Of a stretch of DNA of 64,000 nt, positions 19,055-27,663 are shown piece by piece (positions within the stretch are counted from its first letter, which is position 1; the number at the start of each line of letters is the position of its first letter). The notes beneath the pieces were generated by a model that saw only the letters and a program-made list of their open reading frames with translations, did not search any database and was not told the DNA's origin. The translations under genes and the position numbers were made by a program. The stretch is from positions 1 through 64,000 of the forward strand of contig CANJID010000012.1 of NCBI GenBank assembly GCA_947474395.1, given 5' to 3'. The stretch comes from Caulobacterales bacterium. GTDB lineage: Bacteria > Pseudomonadota > Alphaproteobacteria > Caulobacterales > Caulobacteraceae.

Positions 19055-19471
19055 ATGCAGCCCGCCGTAGACTGGAAGTCCCTGTTTGTTTCGCCCCTGG
19101 GACGCATCGGCCGGCGCGATTTCTGGATCGGTTTCGCGGTGGTGATGGCCGCGAGCGCGGTGCTGAATGTCCTCGGCCCCGTCGGGAAGATCATCGGCTT
19201 CGCGACCCTCTGGCCGATGGTCTGCATCCACGCCAGGCGCCTGCACGACGCGGGGCGCACGGCCTGGCTGATCCTGGCCCCGGCGGCGGTCACCCTGACC
19301 CAGGTCCTGGTGGCGGTGACCATGCCGCGCACGCCCCTCGACGGGGTGCTGACCGTGCTGACCATGGTCGTGAGCCTTGGCTTCCTGCTGTGGGTGGGCC
19401 TGAGCCTGGGCCAGCCGGGACCCAACCGGTTCGGCGATCCACCGGCGGGCGCGGCGCCGCCGTCCGGATGA
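19055..19471 (+). CDS. DUF805 membrane protein
   Basis: A 138-residue inner-membrane protein with the DUF805 pattern: GRIGRRDFWIGF near the N-terminus, then three hydrophobic segments with CIHARRLHDAGRTAWL between them and QPGPNRFGDPP near the end. Function of the family is unknown. The ATG at 19055 was chosen over an upstream in-frame start at 19019 because the conserved region begins just after it. Divergent from the M13 gene. Confidence 0.85.
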   Translation: MQPAVDWKSLFVSPLGRIGRRDFWIGFAVVMAASAVLNVLGPVGKIIGFATLWPMVCIHARRLHDAGRTAWLILAPAAVTLTQVLVAVTMPRTPLDGVLTVLTMVVSLGFLLWVGLSLGQPGPNRFGDPPAGAAPPSG

Positions 19472-19515
19472 TCCTTTCTGCAACCTGAGGTCTGCGGCGA
19501 GGGGCCGCGGCGCTG

Positions 19516-19540
19516 GTAACGCGTTAATCACATTTCTTAA
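19516..19540. promoter_or_regulatory. Palindrome and TTAA half-sites before the tadG-like gene
   Basis: The 72-base upstream stretch of the TadG-like gene holds a 10-base perfect palindrome TAACGCGTTA (19517-19526) followed by TTAA elements at 19524-19527 and 19537-19540. CtrA sites are TTAA-N7-TTAA; the spacing here is 9, so a CtrA site is only a guess. Confidence 0.25.
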
Positions 19541-19574
19541 CAAGAGTTTAGCGGCGATCGTAGACCCTGTCGGC

Positions 19575-20819
19575 ATGAAGCCCCGGGGGGAAAATCGGTG
19601 GCGGTCGGTTGTCGCCCGAATGCGCGGGTTTCTCGCCGCGGGCGGCAATGTGACCATTCTCTTCGCCGTCCTGCTGCCGGTGATCGTCGGCGGCGCGGGC
19701 CTCGGCGTGGAAACCACCTACTGGCGCTACAAGCAGCTGCAGCTGCAGGGCGCCGCGGACGCCGCCGCCTACGCCGCCGGGGTGGAGAAACGCTCCGGAT
19801 CGGCCGCCGCCACCATCACCTCGGCCGCCACCCAGGCGGCGCAGGACAACGGCTACGACCCCGGCGTGGGTACGGTCCAGGTCAACACCCCGCCCACGAG
19901 CGGGGCCCTCACCTCGTCCAACGCCGTTGAAGTGATCCTGCAGGAGAACGCCGAGCGGTTCTTCACCGCCTATTTCACCAGCGAGCCGGTGCACATGCGC
20001 GCCCGCTCCGTCTCGACCTTCACGGCCTCGGGCGCCGCCTGCGTCCTGGCGCTCGGCGTCGGCGCTTCGCCCGCCCTGACCGTGTCGGGCAGCGCCAGCA
20101 TGACGACCATCGGCTGCAACGTCATGGCCAACTCGATCGCCGCCAACGCCTTGACGGTGCAGGGATCCGGCTACCTTTCCGCTCCCTGCGTGGTGAGTGG
20201 CGGCGGCGTGGTGTCGAGCGGCGGCCTGGTGCTCACCAGCTGCGCCGCCCCCATTACCCAGGCCCCCCGGGCGGCCGACCCCTTCGCCTCCCTGCCCGCG
20301 CCCGCCGTCACCAGTCCCTGCAGGAACGACAACCCCGCCGTGCTGTCGCCTGGGACCTACTGCAACGGGATGGACCTGCATGGTTCGACCACCCTTTCGC
20401 CCGGGACCTATGTGATCCAGGGCGGCGACCTCCGGATCACCGGGGGCGCGGTGGTGACCGGCGCCGGCGTCACCCTCTACCTGAAGGGCGGCGCCCGGGT
20501 CAGCATGAACGGCAACGCCGTCGTCAACCTGAGCGCGCCCACCACCGGGACCTACGCGGGCATCCTGTTCTACGGCGACCGGACCAGCAGCGGCGGCAGC
20601 AATACCTTCTCGGGGACGGTCGGCTCGCAGCTGACCGGAACGCTCTACTTCCCCACCCAGGAGGTCGCCTACCAGGGCAATTTCTCCGGATCGAGCGGCT
20701 GCACGCGCGTGGTCGCCAACACGGTCGTCTGGTCCGGCAACACCACGGTGGCCTCGGACTGCAGCAGCCTGGGTCTGGCCTCGGTGCCGATCCTCGGCGT
20801 CGTCAAGGTGGTGGAGTAG
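19575..20819 (+). CDS. TadG-like pilus-associated protein with beta-rich C-terminus
   Basis: A 414-residue protein with the N-terminal TadE/TadG signature: a basic start, the helix TILFAVLLPVIVGGAGLGVE and a following QLQLQGAADAAAYAAG, typical of Flp-pilus minor proteins. The remainder (about 150-414) is Gly/Ser/Thr/Val-rich, with repeated short turns such as LSPGTYCNG and LSPGTYVIQGGDLRITGG and six or more Cys residues; it looks like a right-handed beta-helix exported domain. It is followed at once by two TadE-like genes. No tadA/B/C secretion genes are in the window. A role in adhesion is possible but not shown. Confidence 0.75.
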   Translation: MKPRGENRWRSVVARMRGFLAAGGNVTILFAVLLPVIVGGAGLGVETTYWRYKQLQLQGAADAAAYAAGVEKRSGSAAATITSAATQAAQDNGYDPGVGTVQVNTPPTSGALTSSNAVEVILQENAERFFTAYFTSEPVHMRARSVSTFTASGAACVLALGVGASPALTVSGSASMTTIGCNVMANSIAANALTVQGSGYLSAPCVVSGGGVVSSGGLVLTSCAAPITQAPRAADPFASLPAPAVTSPCRNDNPAVLSPGTYCNGMDLHGSTTLSPGTYVIQGGDLRITGGAVVTGAGVTLYLKGGARVSMNGNAVVNLSAPTTGTYAGILFYGDRTSSGGSNTFSGTVGSQLTGTLYFPTQEVAYQGNFSGSSGCTRVVANTVVWSGNTTVASDCSSLGLASVPILGVVKVVE

Positions 20820-20821
20820 CC

Positions 20822-21244
20822 ATGAAGCGCTTCATCGCCCGCCTCCTGCGCGACCGCCGCGGCGTCGCCGCCATCGAGCTGGCGCTCATCGCCCCGGTCA
20901 TCGCCACCCTGGCGGTCGTCTCTTTCGAGATCTGGCAGAGCTCGGCCCGCACCGAAGACATGCGCACGGCGCTGAAGGTCGGCGCCCAGTACTACATGAA
21001 CGGAGGGACTTCGGACGCCACCGCGCAGACCCTGGCCATGTCCTCATGGGAGGAAGCGCCCGCGAACGCTGCGATCTCGGTGTCCCGCGGCTGCCTGTGC
21101 GCCCAGACCGCTCATGTCTGCACCGCCCTCTGCGCCGACGGCACCGCGCCGCTGGAGGTGGTGACCCTCTCGGCGACGGCCACGCGCCCCGGGGCGATGT
21201 TCAACGCCGCCCTGGCCGACGATCGGGTGGTCCGTGTCCGTTGA
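20822..21244 (+). CDS. TadE-like pilus assembly protein (first copy)
   Basis: A 140-residue protein with the TadE signature: the charged start MKRFIARLLRDRRGVAAIEL, then the hydrophobic helix ALIAPVIATLAVVSFEIW. The periplasmic part has several Cys residues (CLCAQTAHVCTALC). Membrane-anchored minor pilins of this type are processed by a TadV-type prepilin peptidase. It begins 2 bases after the TadG-like gene and overlaps the next TadE-like gene by 11 bases. Confidence 0.8.
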   Translation: MKRFIARLLRDRRGVAAIELALIAPVIATLAVVSFEIWQSSARTEDMRTALKVGAQYYMNGGTSDATAQTLAMSSWEEAPANAAISVSRGCLCAQTAHVCTALCADGTAPLEVVTLSATATRPGAMFNAALADDRVVRVR

Positions 21245-21641
21245 GCGCCCCACTCAGTTCTGGCGCGATCGGCGGGGCGCGGGCGCGGCGGAATTCGCGA
21301 TCGTCATGCCGGTGTTCGTCGCTATCGTCGTCGGCGTCTTCCAGCTCGGCTGGGGCCAGCACTGCGCCTCGAGCCTCAGGGCGGCGCTGGAGCAGTCCTC
21401 CCGGGCCCTGCTGCTCGATCCGACCCTGAACCAGACCCAGCTCCAATCCCTGGTGCAGACCAAGCTGGTGGGCGGAGCGGACACTAACGTGACCGTCAGC
21501 CTGGACGTGCAGACCGCCGCCGACGGCAGCCGGATCGCCCGCCTGACCGGTATCTATCGGCGAGAGCTGGGCCTGCCGCCCCTGGCCAGCATGCCGATGG
21601 ACTACGAGACGACCGTCATCACGCCGCTTCCGCCCACCTGA
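21234..21641 (+). CDS. TadE-like pilus assembly protein (second copy)
   Basis: A 135-residue protein starting with GTG at 21234. The N-terminus has RDRRGAGAAEFAIVMPVFVA, the conserved TadE box with the Glu after the hydrophobic start, then a helix to about residue 40. The periplasmic part has LRAALEQSSRALLLD, typical of the family, and no Cys cluster like the first copy. Overlap with the first TadE-like gene argues for coupled translation. Confidence 0.8.
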   Translation: MSVERPTQFWRDRRGAGAAEFAIVMPVFVAIVVGVFQLGWGQHCASSLRAALEQSSRALLLDPTLNQTQLQSLVQTKLVGGADTNVTVSLDVQTAADGSRIARLTGIYRRELGLPPLASMPMDYETTVITPLPPT

Positions 21642-21690
21642 ACCCCATGACGCCCCACACGCCCAAATCGCATCGACTGGAGACCCGAGC

Positions 21691-22053
21691 ATGATCACCG
21701 CCACCGACGTGCTGTGCTACCTGAGCTCCGCCGGCGCCCTCCTCGGCGCGGGGGCCTACATCTACGGCTACATCATCAAGTCCAAGGGGACACGCCGGCT
21801 GCACACCGCCAGCCTGCTGTTCTCGGGCTTCGGCTTGGCCAACCTGCCCATCGTGCTGCGGGCCGGGCCCCAGGGCGCGGACACCTTCAACGCCGGGGTT
21901 CTGGTGGTCTTCCTTCTGGCGGGAATGATCTGCCAGGGGGCCACAGCCTTCCGCGGCCGCAGTTCGGACCGCCGCGCCGAGCGGGCCGACCCCGCCGAAG
22001 CCCCGGCTCAGGCGGCGGCCGTCGCCCCGTCCGAGGTGGCCCGGGCGGCGTGA
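21691..22053 (+). CDS. Small membrane protein of unknown function
   Basis: A 120-residue protein with three likely membrane segments (about residues 7-27, 38-58 and 68-86) and an Ala/Pro-rich cytoplasmic tail. I do not recognise a family. It starts 49 bases after the TadE-like gene, same direction, and ends next to the convergent ABC transporter ATPase. Confidence 0.65.
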   Translation: MITATDVLCYLSSAGALLGAGAYIYGYIIKSKGTRRLHTASLLFSGFGLANLPIVLRAGPQGADTFNAGVLVVFLLAGMICQGATAFRGRSSDRRAERADPAEAPAQAAAVAPSEVARAA

Positions 22054-22062
22054 CGGCGAATC

Positions 22063-23418
22063 TTACGCCGGGTTCTCCAGGCTGAACGCTTCGGCCTGGT
22101 CGTCGTAGGCGAAGAGTTCGGCGTAGCGGCCCCAGGAGATGACGGCGGCCAGGGTCTCCTCGGCGAACTCCTCGGACATGAAGTCCTCCAGCTCCTCGGA
22201 GAAGCGTCGGTAGGGCGCGCGGTGGGCGGGGCGTTCGTCCAGCACCCGGCGGATCAGCGCGGCGATCGGCACGTGGGCCAGGAGCTGCTCGGCGAACAGC
22301 TTCTTGCGGGCGTCCACGTCCGACTGCACGAACTTGCGCCCGGCCGCGGTCAGGCGGATGTCGCCGCGCGCCAGCCCCGCGAACCGCAGGAGCTGCAGGG
22401 TCTCGGCCAGGGGGAAGAGCTCGTCCGCCTCCATCTGCAGGCTTTCGGCCAGCTCGGGCAGGTCCGCCTTGCCGGCGAAGGGGTCGGCCGCGACGGTCTC
22501 CATCAGCCCCGCCAATTCGTTGGTGGAGACCCCCGACAGGGTCAGGCCCATGCCGCCGGCCTGGTCGGCCTCGGCCGCCTCCCGCTCGGCGCGGGCGCCG
22601 GTGGAGGAGGGGTTGGTCATGCGGCCGTAGATATCGTCCACCAGCTCGCGGAACACCGGATTGGTGCGGCTGCGCGGGTGGGGCAGGTCGATGCGGATCT
22701 CGTCGGCCACGCGCCCGGGATTGCCCGCCACCAGGACGATGCGGTCGCACATCAGGACCGCCTCCTCGATGTTGTGGCTGACCATCAGGATCGAGCGGAG
22801 CGGCAGCTTGCCGTCCATCCACAGGTCGATCAGGTCGGTGCGGATGGTCTCCGCGGTCAGGACATCCAGGGCCGAGAAGGGCTCGTCCATCAGCAATAGC
22901 TCGGGCTGCATGACGAGGGCGCGGGCGAAGCCGACCCGCTGGCGCATGCCGCCGGACAGCTCCTTCGGATAGGCGTTCTCGAAGCCGTCGAGACCGATCA
23001 GGTCGATGGCCTGCAGGGAGCGGCTGCGGCGCTCCTTGACCGAGAGGCCCAGGGGCTCCAGCCCGATCTCCACGTTCTCCAGCACGGATAGCCAGGGGAA
23101 GAGGGCGAAGCTCTGGAACACCATGGCGATGTCCTCGGAGGGCCCGGTCAGGGGCCGCCCCCGCCATCGCAGCTCCCCGCCCGCCGGCCGCGTCAGTCCG
23201 GCGATGATGCGCAGCAGGGACGACTTGCCGACGCCGGAGCGGCCGAGAAGGCCCACGATCTCACCCGCGGACAGGGTCAGGTTCACTTCATCGAGCACCA
23301 GGAGGTCGTCGGCGGCGGCCTTGGGGTAGGTCTGGCTGAGGTCGCGGATGTCGAGCAGCACCTCGCCCGCACGCTTCTGCACGGGCTTGGCAGGGGCAGG
23401 GGTCGCGGCTCTGGCCAT
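22063..23418 (-). CDS. ABC transporter ATPase with AAA-associated C-terminal domain
   Basis: Nitrate/sulfonate/taurine-type importer ATPase. The 451 residues have Walker A GRSGVGKS at residues 59-66, signature LSGGMRQR, Walker B LLLMDEPFSALD and the switch His in MVSHNIEEA. After residue 270 comes a long extra domain (AAA-associated type) with FAGLARGDIRLTAAGRKFV and a tail ending in SLENPA. It lies 12 bases after the fused permease gene on the same strand, so they form one transporter. The substrate is unknown; no substrate-binding protein gene is near. Confidence 0.87.
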   Translation of the reverse strand: MARAATPAPAKPVQKRAGEVLLDIRDLSQTYPKAAADDLLVLDEVNLTLSAGEIVGLLGRSGVGKSSLLRIIAGLTRPAGGELRWRGRPLTGPSEDIAMVFQSFALFPWLSVLENVEIGLEPLGLSVKERRSRSLQAIDLIGLDGFENAYPKELSGGMRQRVGFARALVMQPELLLMDEPFSALDVLTAETIRTDLIDLWMDGKLPLRSILMVSHNIEEAVLMCDRIVLVAGNPGRVADEIRIDLPHPRSRTNPVFRELVDDIYGRMTNPSSTGARAEREAAEADQAGGMGLTLSGVSTNELAGLMETVAADPFAGKADLPELAESLQMEADELFPLAETLQLLRFAGLARGDIRLTAAGRKFVQSDVDARKKLFAEQLLAHVPIAALIRRVLDERPAHRAPYRRFSEELEDFMSEEFAEETLAAVISWGRYAELFAYDDQAEAFSLENPA

Positions 23419-23430
23419 CGCTCTTCCCTC

Positions 23431-25164
23431 CTAGTCCGTCTGCAGCTGCCGGGCGCCCGCCGCGAACAGGGGCTCCCAGACCGCGCGGTTGAACAGCACC
23501 ACATAGACCGCCATCACCGCCACCCCGAGGGCGACCCGGCGGAGGTCCCCGCCCTGGGTGGCGTCGGCGATATAGGCCCCGACCCCGTGGGCCGAGAGGC
23601 GGGTGTCGCCCCAGTTGGCGACCTCGGCGACGATGGCCGCGTTCCAGGCGCCGCCCGAGGCGGTGATGGCCCCGGTGACATAGGACGGGAAGATCCCCGG
23701 CAGCACCACCTTGGACCACCAGGTCCAGCCCTTCAGGCGCAGGGAGGCGGCGGCTTCGAGCAGGTCGCCGGGGAAGGCCCGCGTCCCGGCGATGACGTTG
23801 AAGAGGATGTACCACTGCGCGCCCAGGATCATCAGGGGCGAGAGCCAGATGTCCGGGGTCAGGTGGAAGCGGACGATCAGGGCCACCGCCATGGGGAAGA
23901 GCAGGTTCGAGGGGAAGGCGGCCAGGAACTGGGTCACCGGCTGCAGCCGCTCGGCCCACTGCGGGCGAAGGCCGATCCAGACCCCGACCGGCACCCAGAT
24001 CAGGCTCGCCAGGGCGATCAGCACCACCACCCGGACAAGGGTGAAGAGGCCGAGCGCCAGCACCCACAGGGTCTCGCGCCAGCCGACGCCGACACCGATG
24101 AACTCGGTCGCCCTGTAGGCTGCGTAGAGGCCGAGCGCGGCCAGCAGGGAATACCAGAGCCAGTCGGCGTAGCGGCTCTCCCAGGCCTTGGCGATGGCGG
24201 GCGCCAGGGTCATGGGCCGCCCCAGGCGGATGGAGGCGAGGGAGGTCAGGAAGCCGCCAACGGGGCGGAACAGGCGGCGCGAGAATTCGGCCCGCTGCAG
24301 CAGGTCCAGCACCCAGGAGCCCGGCTCGGGGGCGCCGGCGGGGGCCTCGATGCGAAACTTCTCGGCCCAGGCCACCAGCGGCCGGAAGAGGAGCTGGTCG
24401 TAGATCAGGATCACCACGAACATGGTGAAGACCGCCCAGCCGACAGCCACGAGGTCATGTTGGGCGATGGCCAGGGCCACATAGGAGCCGACACCGGGCA
24501 GGGAGACGGTGGTCTTGCCCACGGAGATGGCTTCCGAGGCCACCACGAAGAACCAAGCCCCTGACATGGAGATCATGGCGTTCCAGATCAGGCCGGGAGC
24601 CGCGTAGGGGGCCTCCAGGGCCCAGAACCGGCGCCAAGCTCCCAGCCGGAGAGATTCGGAGAGGTCCCGCAGGTCCCGGGGGATGGTCTTGGTGGAGTGG
24701 TAGAAGCTGTAGGCCATGTTCCAGGCTTGGCTGGTGAAGATGGCGAAGATCGCCGCCAGCTCCACCCCGAGCACCTGGCCGGGGAAGAGGGCCATGAAGC
24801 CCGTCACGGTGAAGGACAGGAACCCCAGCACGGGGATCGACTGCAGGATGTCCAACAAAGGGATCAGCACGGTCTCGGCCCGCCGGCTCTTGGCCGCCAG
24901 GGCCCCGAAGGCGAAGGTGAAGATCAGCGAGGCCGCCATGGCCAGCAGCATCCGCAAGGTCGTGCGGAGCGCGTAGTGGGGCAGGACCGCGGGATCCAGG
25001 GAGATGGGGGCCGCGGCGACGGCCAGGGGTTGCAGGGTTTCGCGGCCGGCCAGGGCGATGAGGGCGAAGGCCCCGATCACCATGGCGAAGATCACCACGT
25101 CCCAGATCGAGGGCGCCAGCCGGCGGAACTTCAGCGCCGTCAGGGCGGGGTGATGCACGGGCAT
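23431..25164 (-). CDS. ABC transporter permease, two permease domains fused
   Basis: A 577-residue membrane protein made of two binding-protein-dependent permease domains of the NrtB/SsuC type in one chain. The first half includes LLDILQSIPVLGFLSF and the cytoplasmic-loop region RLGAWRRFWALEAPYAAPGL; the second half has the matching region SLRLKGWTWWSKVVLPGIFPSYVTGAITASGGAWNA. Each half has about six helices, so a single copy may serve in place of a dimer. It pairs with the ATPase gene downstream; the serine hydrolase gene upstream is 114 bases away. Confidence 0.88.
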   Translation of the reverse strand: MPVHHPALTALKFRRLAPSIWDVVIFAMVIGAFALIALAGRETLQPLAVAAAPISLDPAVLPHYALRTTLRMLLAMAASLIFTFAFGALAAKSRRAETVLIPLLDILQSIPVLGFLSFTVTGFMALFPGQVLGVELAAIFAIFTSQAWNMAYSFYHSTKTIPRDLRDLSESLRLGAWRRFWALEAPYAAPGLIWNAMISMSGAWFFVVASEAISVGKTTVSLPGVGSYVALAIAQHDLVAVGWAVFTMFVVILIYDQLLFRPLVAWAEKFRIEAPAGAPEPGSWVLDLLQRAEFSRRLFRPVGGFLTSLASIRLGRPMTLAPAIAKAWESRYADWLWYSLLAALGLYAAYRATEFIGVGVGWRETLWVLALGLFTLVRVVVLIALASLIWVPVGVWIGLRPQWAERLQPVTQFLAAFPSNLLFPMAVALIVRFHLTPDIWLSPLMILGAQWYILFNVIAGTRAFPGDLLEAAASLRLKGWTWWSKVVLPGIFPSYVTGAITASGGAWNAAIVAEVANWGDTRLSAHGVGAYIADATQGGDLRRVALGVAVMAVYVVLFNRAVWEPLFAAGARQLQTD

Positions 25165-25278
25165 GGCTCCCCTCCCTGTTCTCGCGGTCTCGCGGCTGGC
25201 GTGTGTTCGTGACCCCGCCCTTACAGCGGGGGCTCAGGCGGGGCAACCGCGCTGGTGTGACGGTGAAATCCGAGGCGG

Positions 25279-26412
25279 CTAGAGCGCCCGGAACGCCGCC
25301 TCGATCAGGCGCTGCGAGCGCGGGTCGCCCAGCAACGACGAGGACTGGCGGTTCATGACGTAGGCGCCCGACACGCGCCGCTCCGGATCGGCGAAGGCGC
25401 AGGATCCGCCCCAGCCCGAATGGCCGAAGGCCGTGTCGCCGTTTCCGTAGATCCACAGGCCGTCGTTGCGCATGAACCCGGCGCCCCAGCTCATGTGGTA
25501 GGGCAGGACGAGATCGTCGCCCTCGATGCGCTCGCGGCTCGCCTCGCGCACCATGGCGGGGGAGAGGATCGCTTGCCCGTCAAGGGTCCCGTCGCGGGCG
25601 AGGGCGCCCATCAGTCGGGCCAGGGCGCCCGCCGTGGCGTGGCCGTTGGCCGAGGGGATCTCGGACCGCCGCCAGGTCCCGCCGCCGCGGCCCCCCGGAC
25701 TGGCCCAGGGGGTGAAGAAGGCCGCCTTGCGGTAGTCGTTGATGGTCCCGAAGTCGGGCAGGGCCTTGGGACGCTCCATTTCGGCGAGGCGCGGGTCCTC
25801 GCTCTCGGGAATGCCGATCCACAGGTCGAGGCCGCAGGGCCCGGCGACATCCTCGCGCAGGGCCTGGCCCATGGTCCGCCCATCGGCCCGCCGGAAGATC
25901 TCGCCGGCGATGTAGCCGAAGGTGACCGGGTGGTATCCGGCGGCGCTGCCCGGCGGCCACATGGGCGCCATGGCGGCGAGCTTGGCGCAGAGGACGTCCC
26001 AATCGAACCAGACGGCCGGGTCCATGGGCTCGAGCAGGCCGGGCAGGCCCGCCTGGTGCGACAGGGCCTGCTCGACGGTGATGGCGCCCTTTCCGGCTTG
26101 CGCGAACTCCGGCCACAGGTCGGCGACGGCCTGGGTGTAGGTCAGCTTTCCCTGCTCCACCGCGCGGGCGATCATCAGGGCGGCCAGGGCCTTGGTGGTG
26201 GAGAAGACCGGGGTCAGGGTGGTCTCGTCGAAGAGCCGGGCGCCCGCCCGGTCCGCGAAGCCGCCCATCAGGTCGACCGCCGTCTGGCCGTCGACCTCCA
26301 GCACGAAGCGGGCGCCGAGCTCCAGCCCCTCGCCGATGTTGCGCTCGAAAGCGGCGCGCACGCCCGCGAAACGCTCGTCGCAGGTTCCGCGGATGTCTAC
26401 CGGCTCGGCCAT
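25279..26412 (-). CDS. Serine hydrolase, beta-lactamase/EstB family
   Basis: Class C beta-lactamase-like esterase or peptidase. The 377 residues have the SxxK motif STTK at residues 71-74, a Tyr motif in AAGYHPVTFGYI, and GHSGWGGS near the C-terminus in place of a KTG box. There is no signal peptide, so it is probably a cytoplasmic esterase rather than an antibiotic-resistance enzyme. The region SATAGALARLMGALARDG-type helices and the final VSGAYVMNR are common in EstB relatives. Substrate unknown. Confidence 0.85.
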   Translation of the reverse strand: MAEPVDIRGTCDERFAGVRAAFERNIGEGLELGARFVLEVDGQTAVDLMGGFADRAGARLFDETTLTPVFSTTKALAALMIARAVEQGKLTYTQAVADLWPEFAQAGKGAITVEQALSHQAGLPGLLEPMDPAVWFDWDVLCAKLAAMAPMWPPGSAAGYHPVTFGYIAGEIFRRADGRTMGQALREDVAGPCGLDLWIGIPESEDPRLAEMERPKALPDFGTINDYRKAAFFTPWASPGGRGGGTWRRSEIPSANGHATAGALARLMGALARDGTLDGQAILSPAMVREASRERIEGDDLVLPYHMSWGAGFMRNDGLWIYGNGDTAFGHSGWGGSCAFADPERRVSGAYVMNRQSSSLLGDPRSQRLIEAAFRAL

Positions 26413-26471
26413 CCGCGGTGTTTAGCGGGCGTGCGCTTGGAGTCCACCGGTCCGGACCCCAAGATAAGGAC

Positions 26472-27065
26472 ATGAGCGTGCTCTATCCCGTGGCCGAAAC
26501 CGCCGAGGCCGCCCTGCATGCGGCCAGGGGCCATGCGGCGCGGGAGCGGGAGGCCGAGACCCTGGCCCATGGCGCGGTCGCCTTCGTCACCGAGGCGACG
26601 GGCCCAGGTTTCGCCACGCGGGAAGCGGCGTTGGACGCCTACGCGGGCCTGCTGGACGACGAGCGCCCCGGCCGCATCGCCTCCGTCCCGCCCGAGCGGC
26701 GCTGGTGCGCGCTCCAGCCCGTGGCGGCCCCGGGAAAGGGCGGGCGGACCAGGATCGTCGCCCCGGTGGCGCCCATCTATCGCGACGGCCGGCGCTGGCC
26801 GGTCGCCCCGCCCCCCGAAACCAGGAGCACCCTGTGGCGGCTGTCGGTCTCCTACTGGAAGGTGGCGGGCGGGACGGCGGAGGCTGCTCATCCCCCCGCC
26901 CGCAAGCTCCGTCGCGACGCCAAGGCTCGCGAGCTGCAGGCCGAGGCGGTCAAGGCCCTGTCCGAACAGCCCATGCGCCCGCACCAGCCGCAGCAGGCCC
27001 TGGACATCGGCCTGTTCGAGCGCCGCCTGCCGGAAAACCCCAGCATCATCGTGCCGGACGAGTGA
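26472..27065 (+). CDS. Hypothetical protein
   Basis: A 197-residue protein whose ATG at 26472 fits a short leader. I do not recognise a family. Visible features are an Ala-rich helical N-terminus, a central RIVAPVAPIYRDGRRW region, and a charged RKLRRDAKARELQAEAVKAL helix. No signal peptide or membrane helix is seen. It is convergent with the next gene and divergent from the serine hydrolase. Confidence 0.6.
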   Translation: MSVLYPVAETAEAALHAARGHAAREREAETLAHGAVAFVTEATGPGFATREAALDAYAGLLDDERPGRIASVPPERRWCALQPVAAPGKGGRTRIVAPVAPIYRDGRRWPVAPPPETRSTLWRLSVSYWKVAGGTAEAAHPPARKLRRDAKARELQAEAVKALSEQPMRPHQPQQALDIGLFERRLPENPSIIVPDE

Positions 27066-27068
27066 GCC

Positions 27069-27641
27069 TCAGGCCGAGGGGTCCAGTTCGTAACGCTCCA
27101 CCAGCATGCCGAAGGGCGAGGCCTGGCCGTGCAGGGTGATCGTCGTCCCGAAGACTGGCGGATTGGTGGGGCGTACATCCGTGCAAAGGCCCCGCCGCCA
27201 GACAAGCAGTTCTTCCCGAAGATCAAAGCCCCGGCAGCCTCCCCCTCGGCCGCCGCCCGAGAAGTAGCGGGAGACATGCATGACCCGCTCATCCGGCGAG
27301 CCGAAGGCGATGGTCCACCAGTCGAGGAACCCCCGTTGGACGCCGCCGAAGGTCATGACGAAGGCGACGAAGGCGAACACACAAGTCCGATAGGCCGGCG
27401 TCGCGAGGGCAGGGACCTTCTCAGCTGCCACGGCGAAACGAGGATTGTCCTTGCTGTAGGTGTAGCTGGTTGCCGCGTAGAGCGCCGCGAGTGGGGCCGC
27501 GACGAGGGCGGCGCCCAGGGCGACGAGGTCGCCGTCGTGAGTGGGTACGAAGTTGGTCGTCGTGAAGGCCCAGCTGAAGGCGAAGCCGATCACGGCGGCG
27601 GCGGCCGAGAAGATCCAGCGATCGTAGGGATAAGGGATCAA
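27069..27641 (-). CDS. Hypothetical membrane protein
   Basis: A 190-residue protein with a TTG start at 27641. The N-terminal half contains three hydrophobic segments (about residues 9-27, 40-58 and 85-104); the C-terminal half is soluble and Gly-rich with RYFSGGGRGGGCRG. It begins 22 bases after the stop of the next gene upstream on the same strand. No family is recognised and the start is uncertain. Confidence 0.5.
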   Translation of the reverse strand: MIPYPYDRWIFSAAAAVIGFAFSWAFTTTNFVPTHDGDLVALGAALVAAPLAALYAATSYTYSKDNPRFAVAAEKVPALATPAYRTCVFAFVAFVMTFGGVQRGFLDWWTIAFGSPDERVMHVSRYFSGGGRGGGCRGFDLREELLVWRRGLCTDVRPTNPPVFGTTITLHGQASPFGMLVERYELDPSA

Positions 27642-27663
27642 GGGCTTGCGTTTGCTCCCTGCC

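Noticed and set aside
19516-19540. A CtrA-binding site before the TadG-like gene.
   Set aside because: The TTAA halves are 9 bases apart rather than 7, so I list it only as a weak regulatory candidate.
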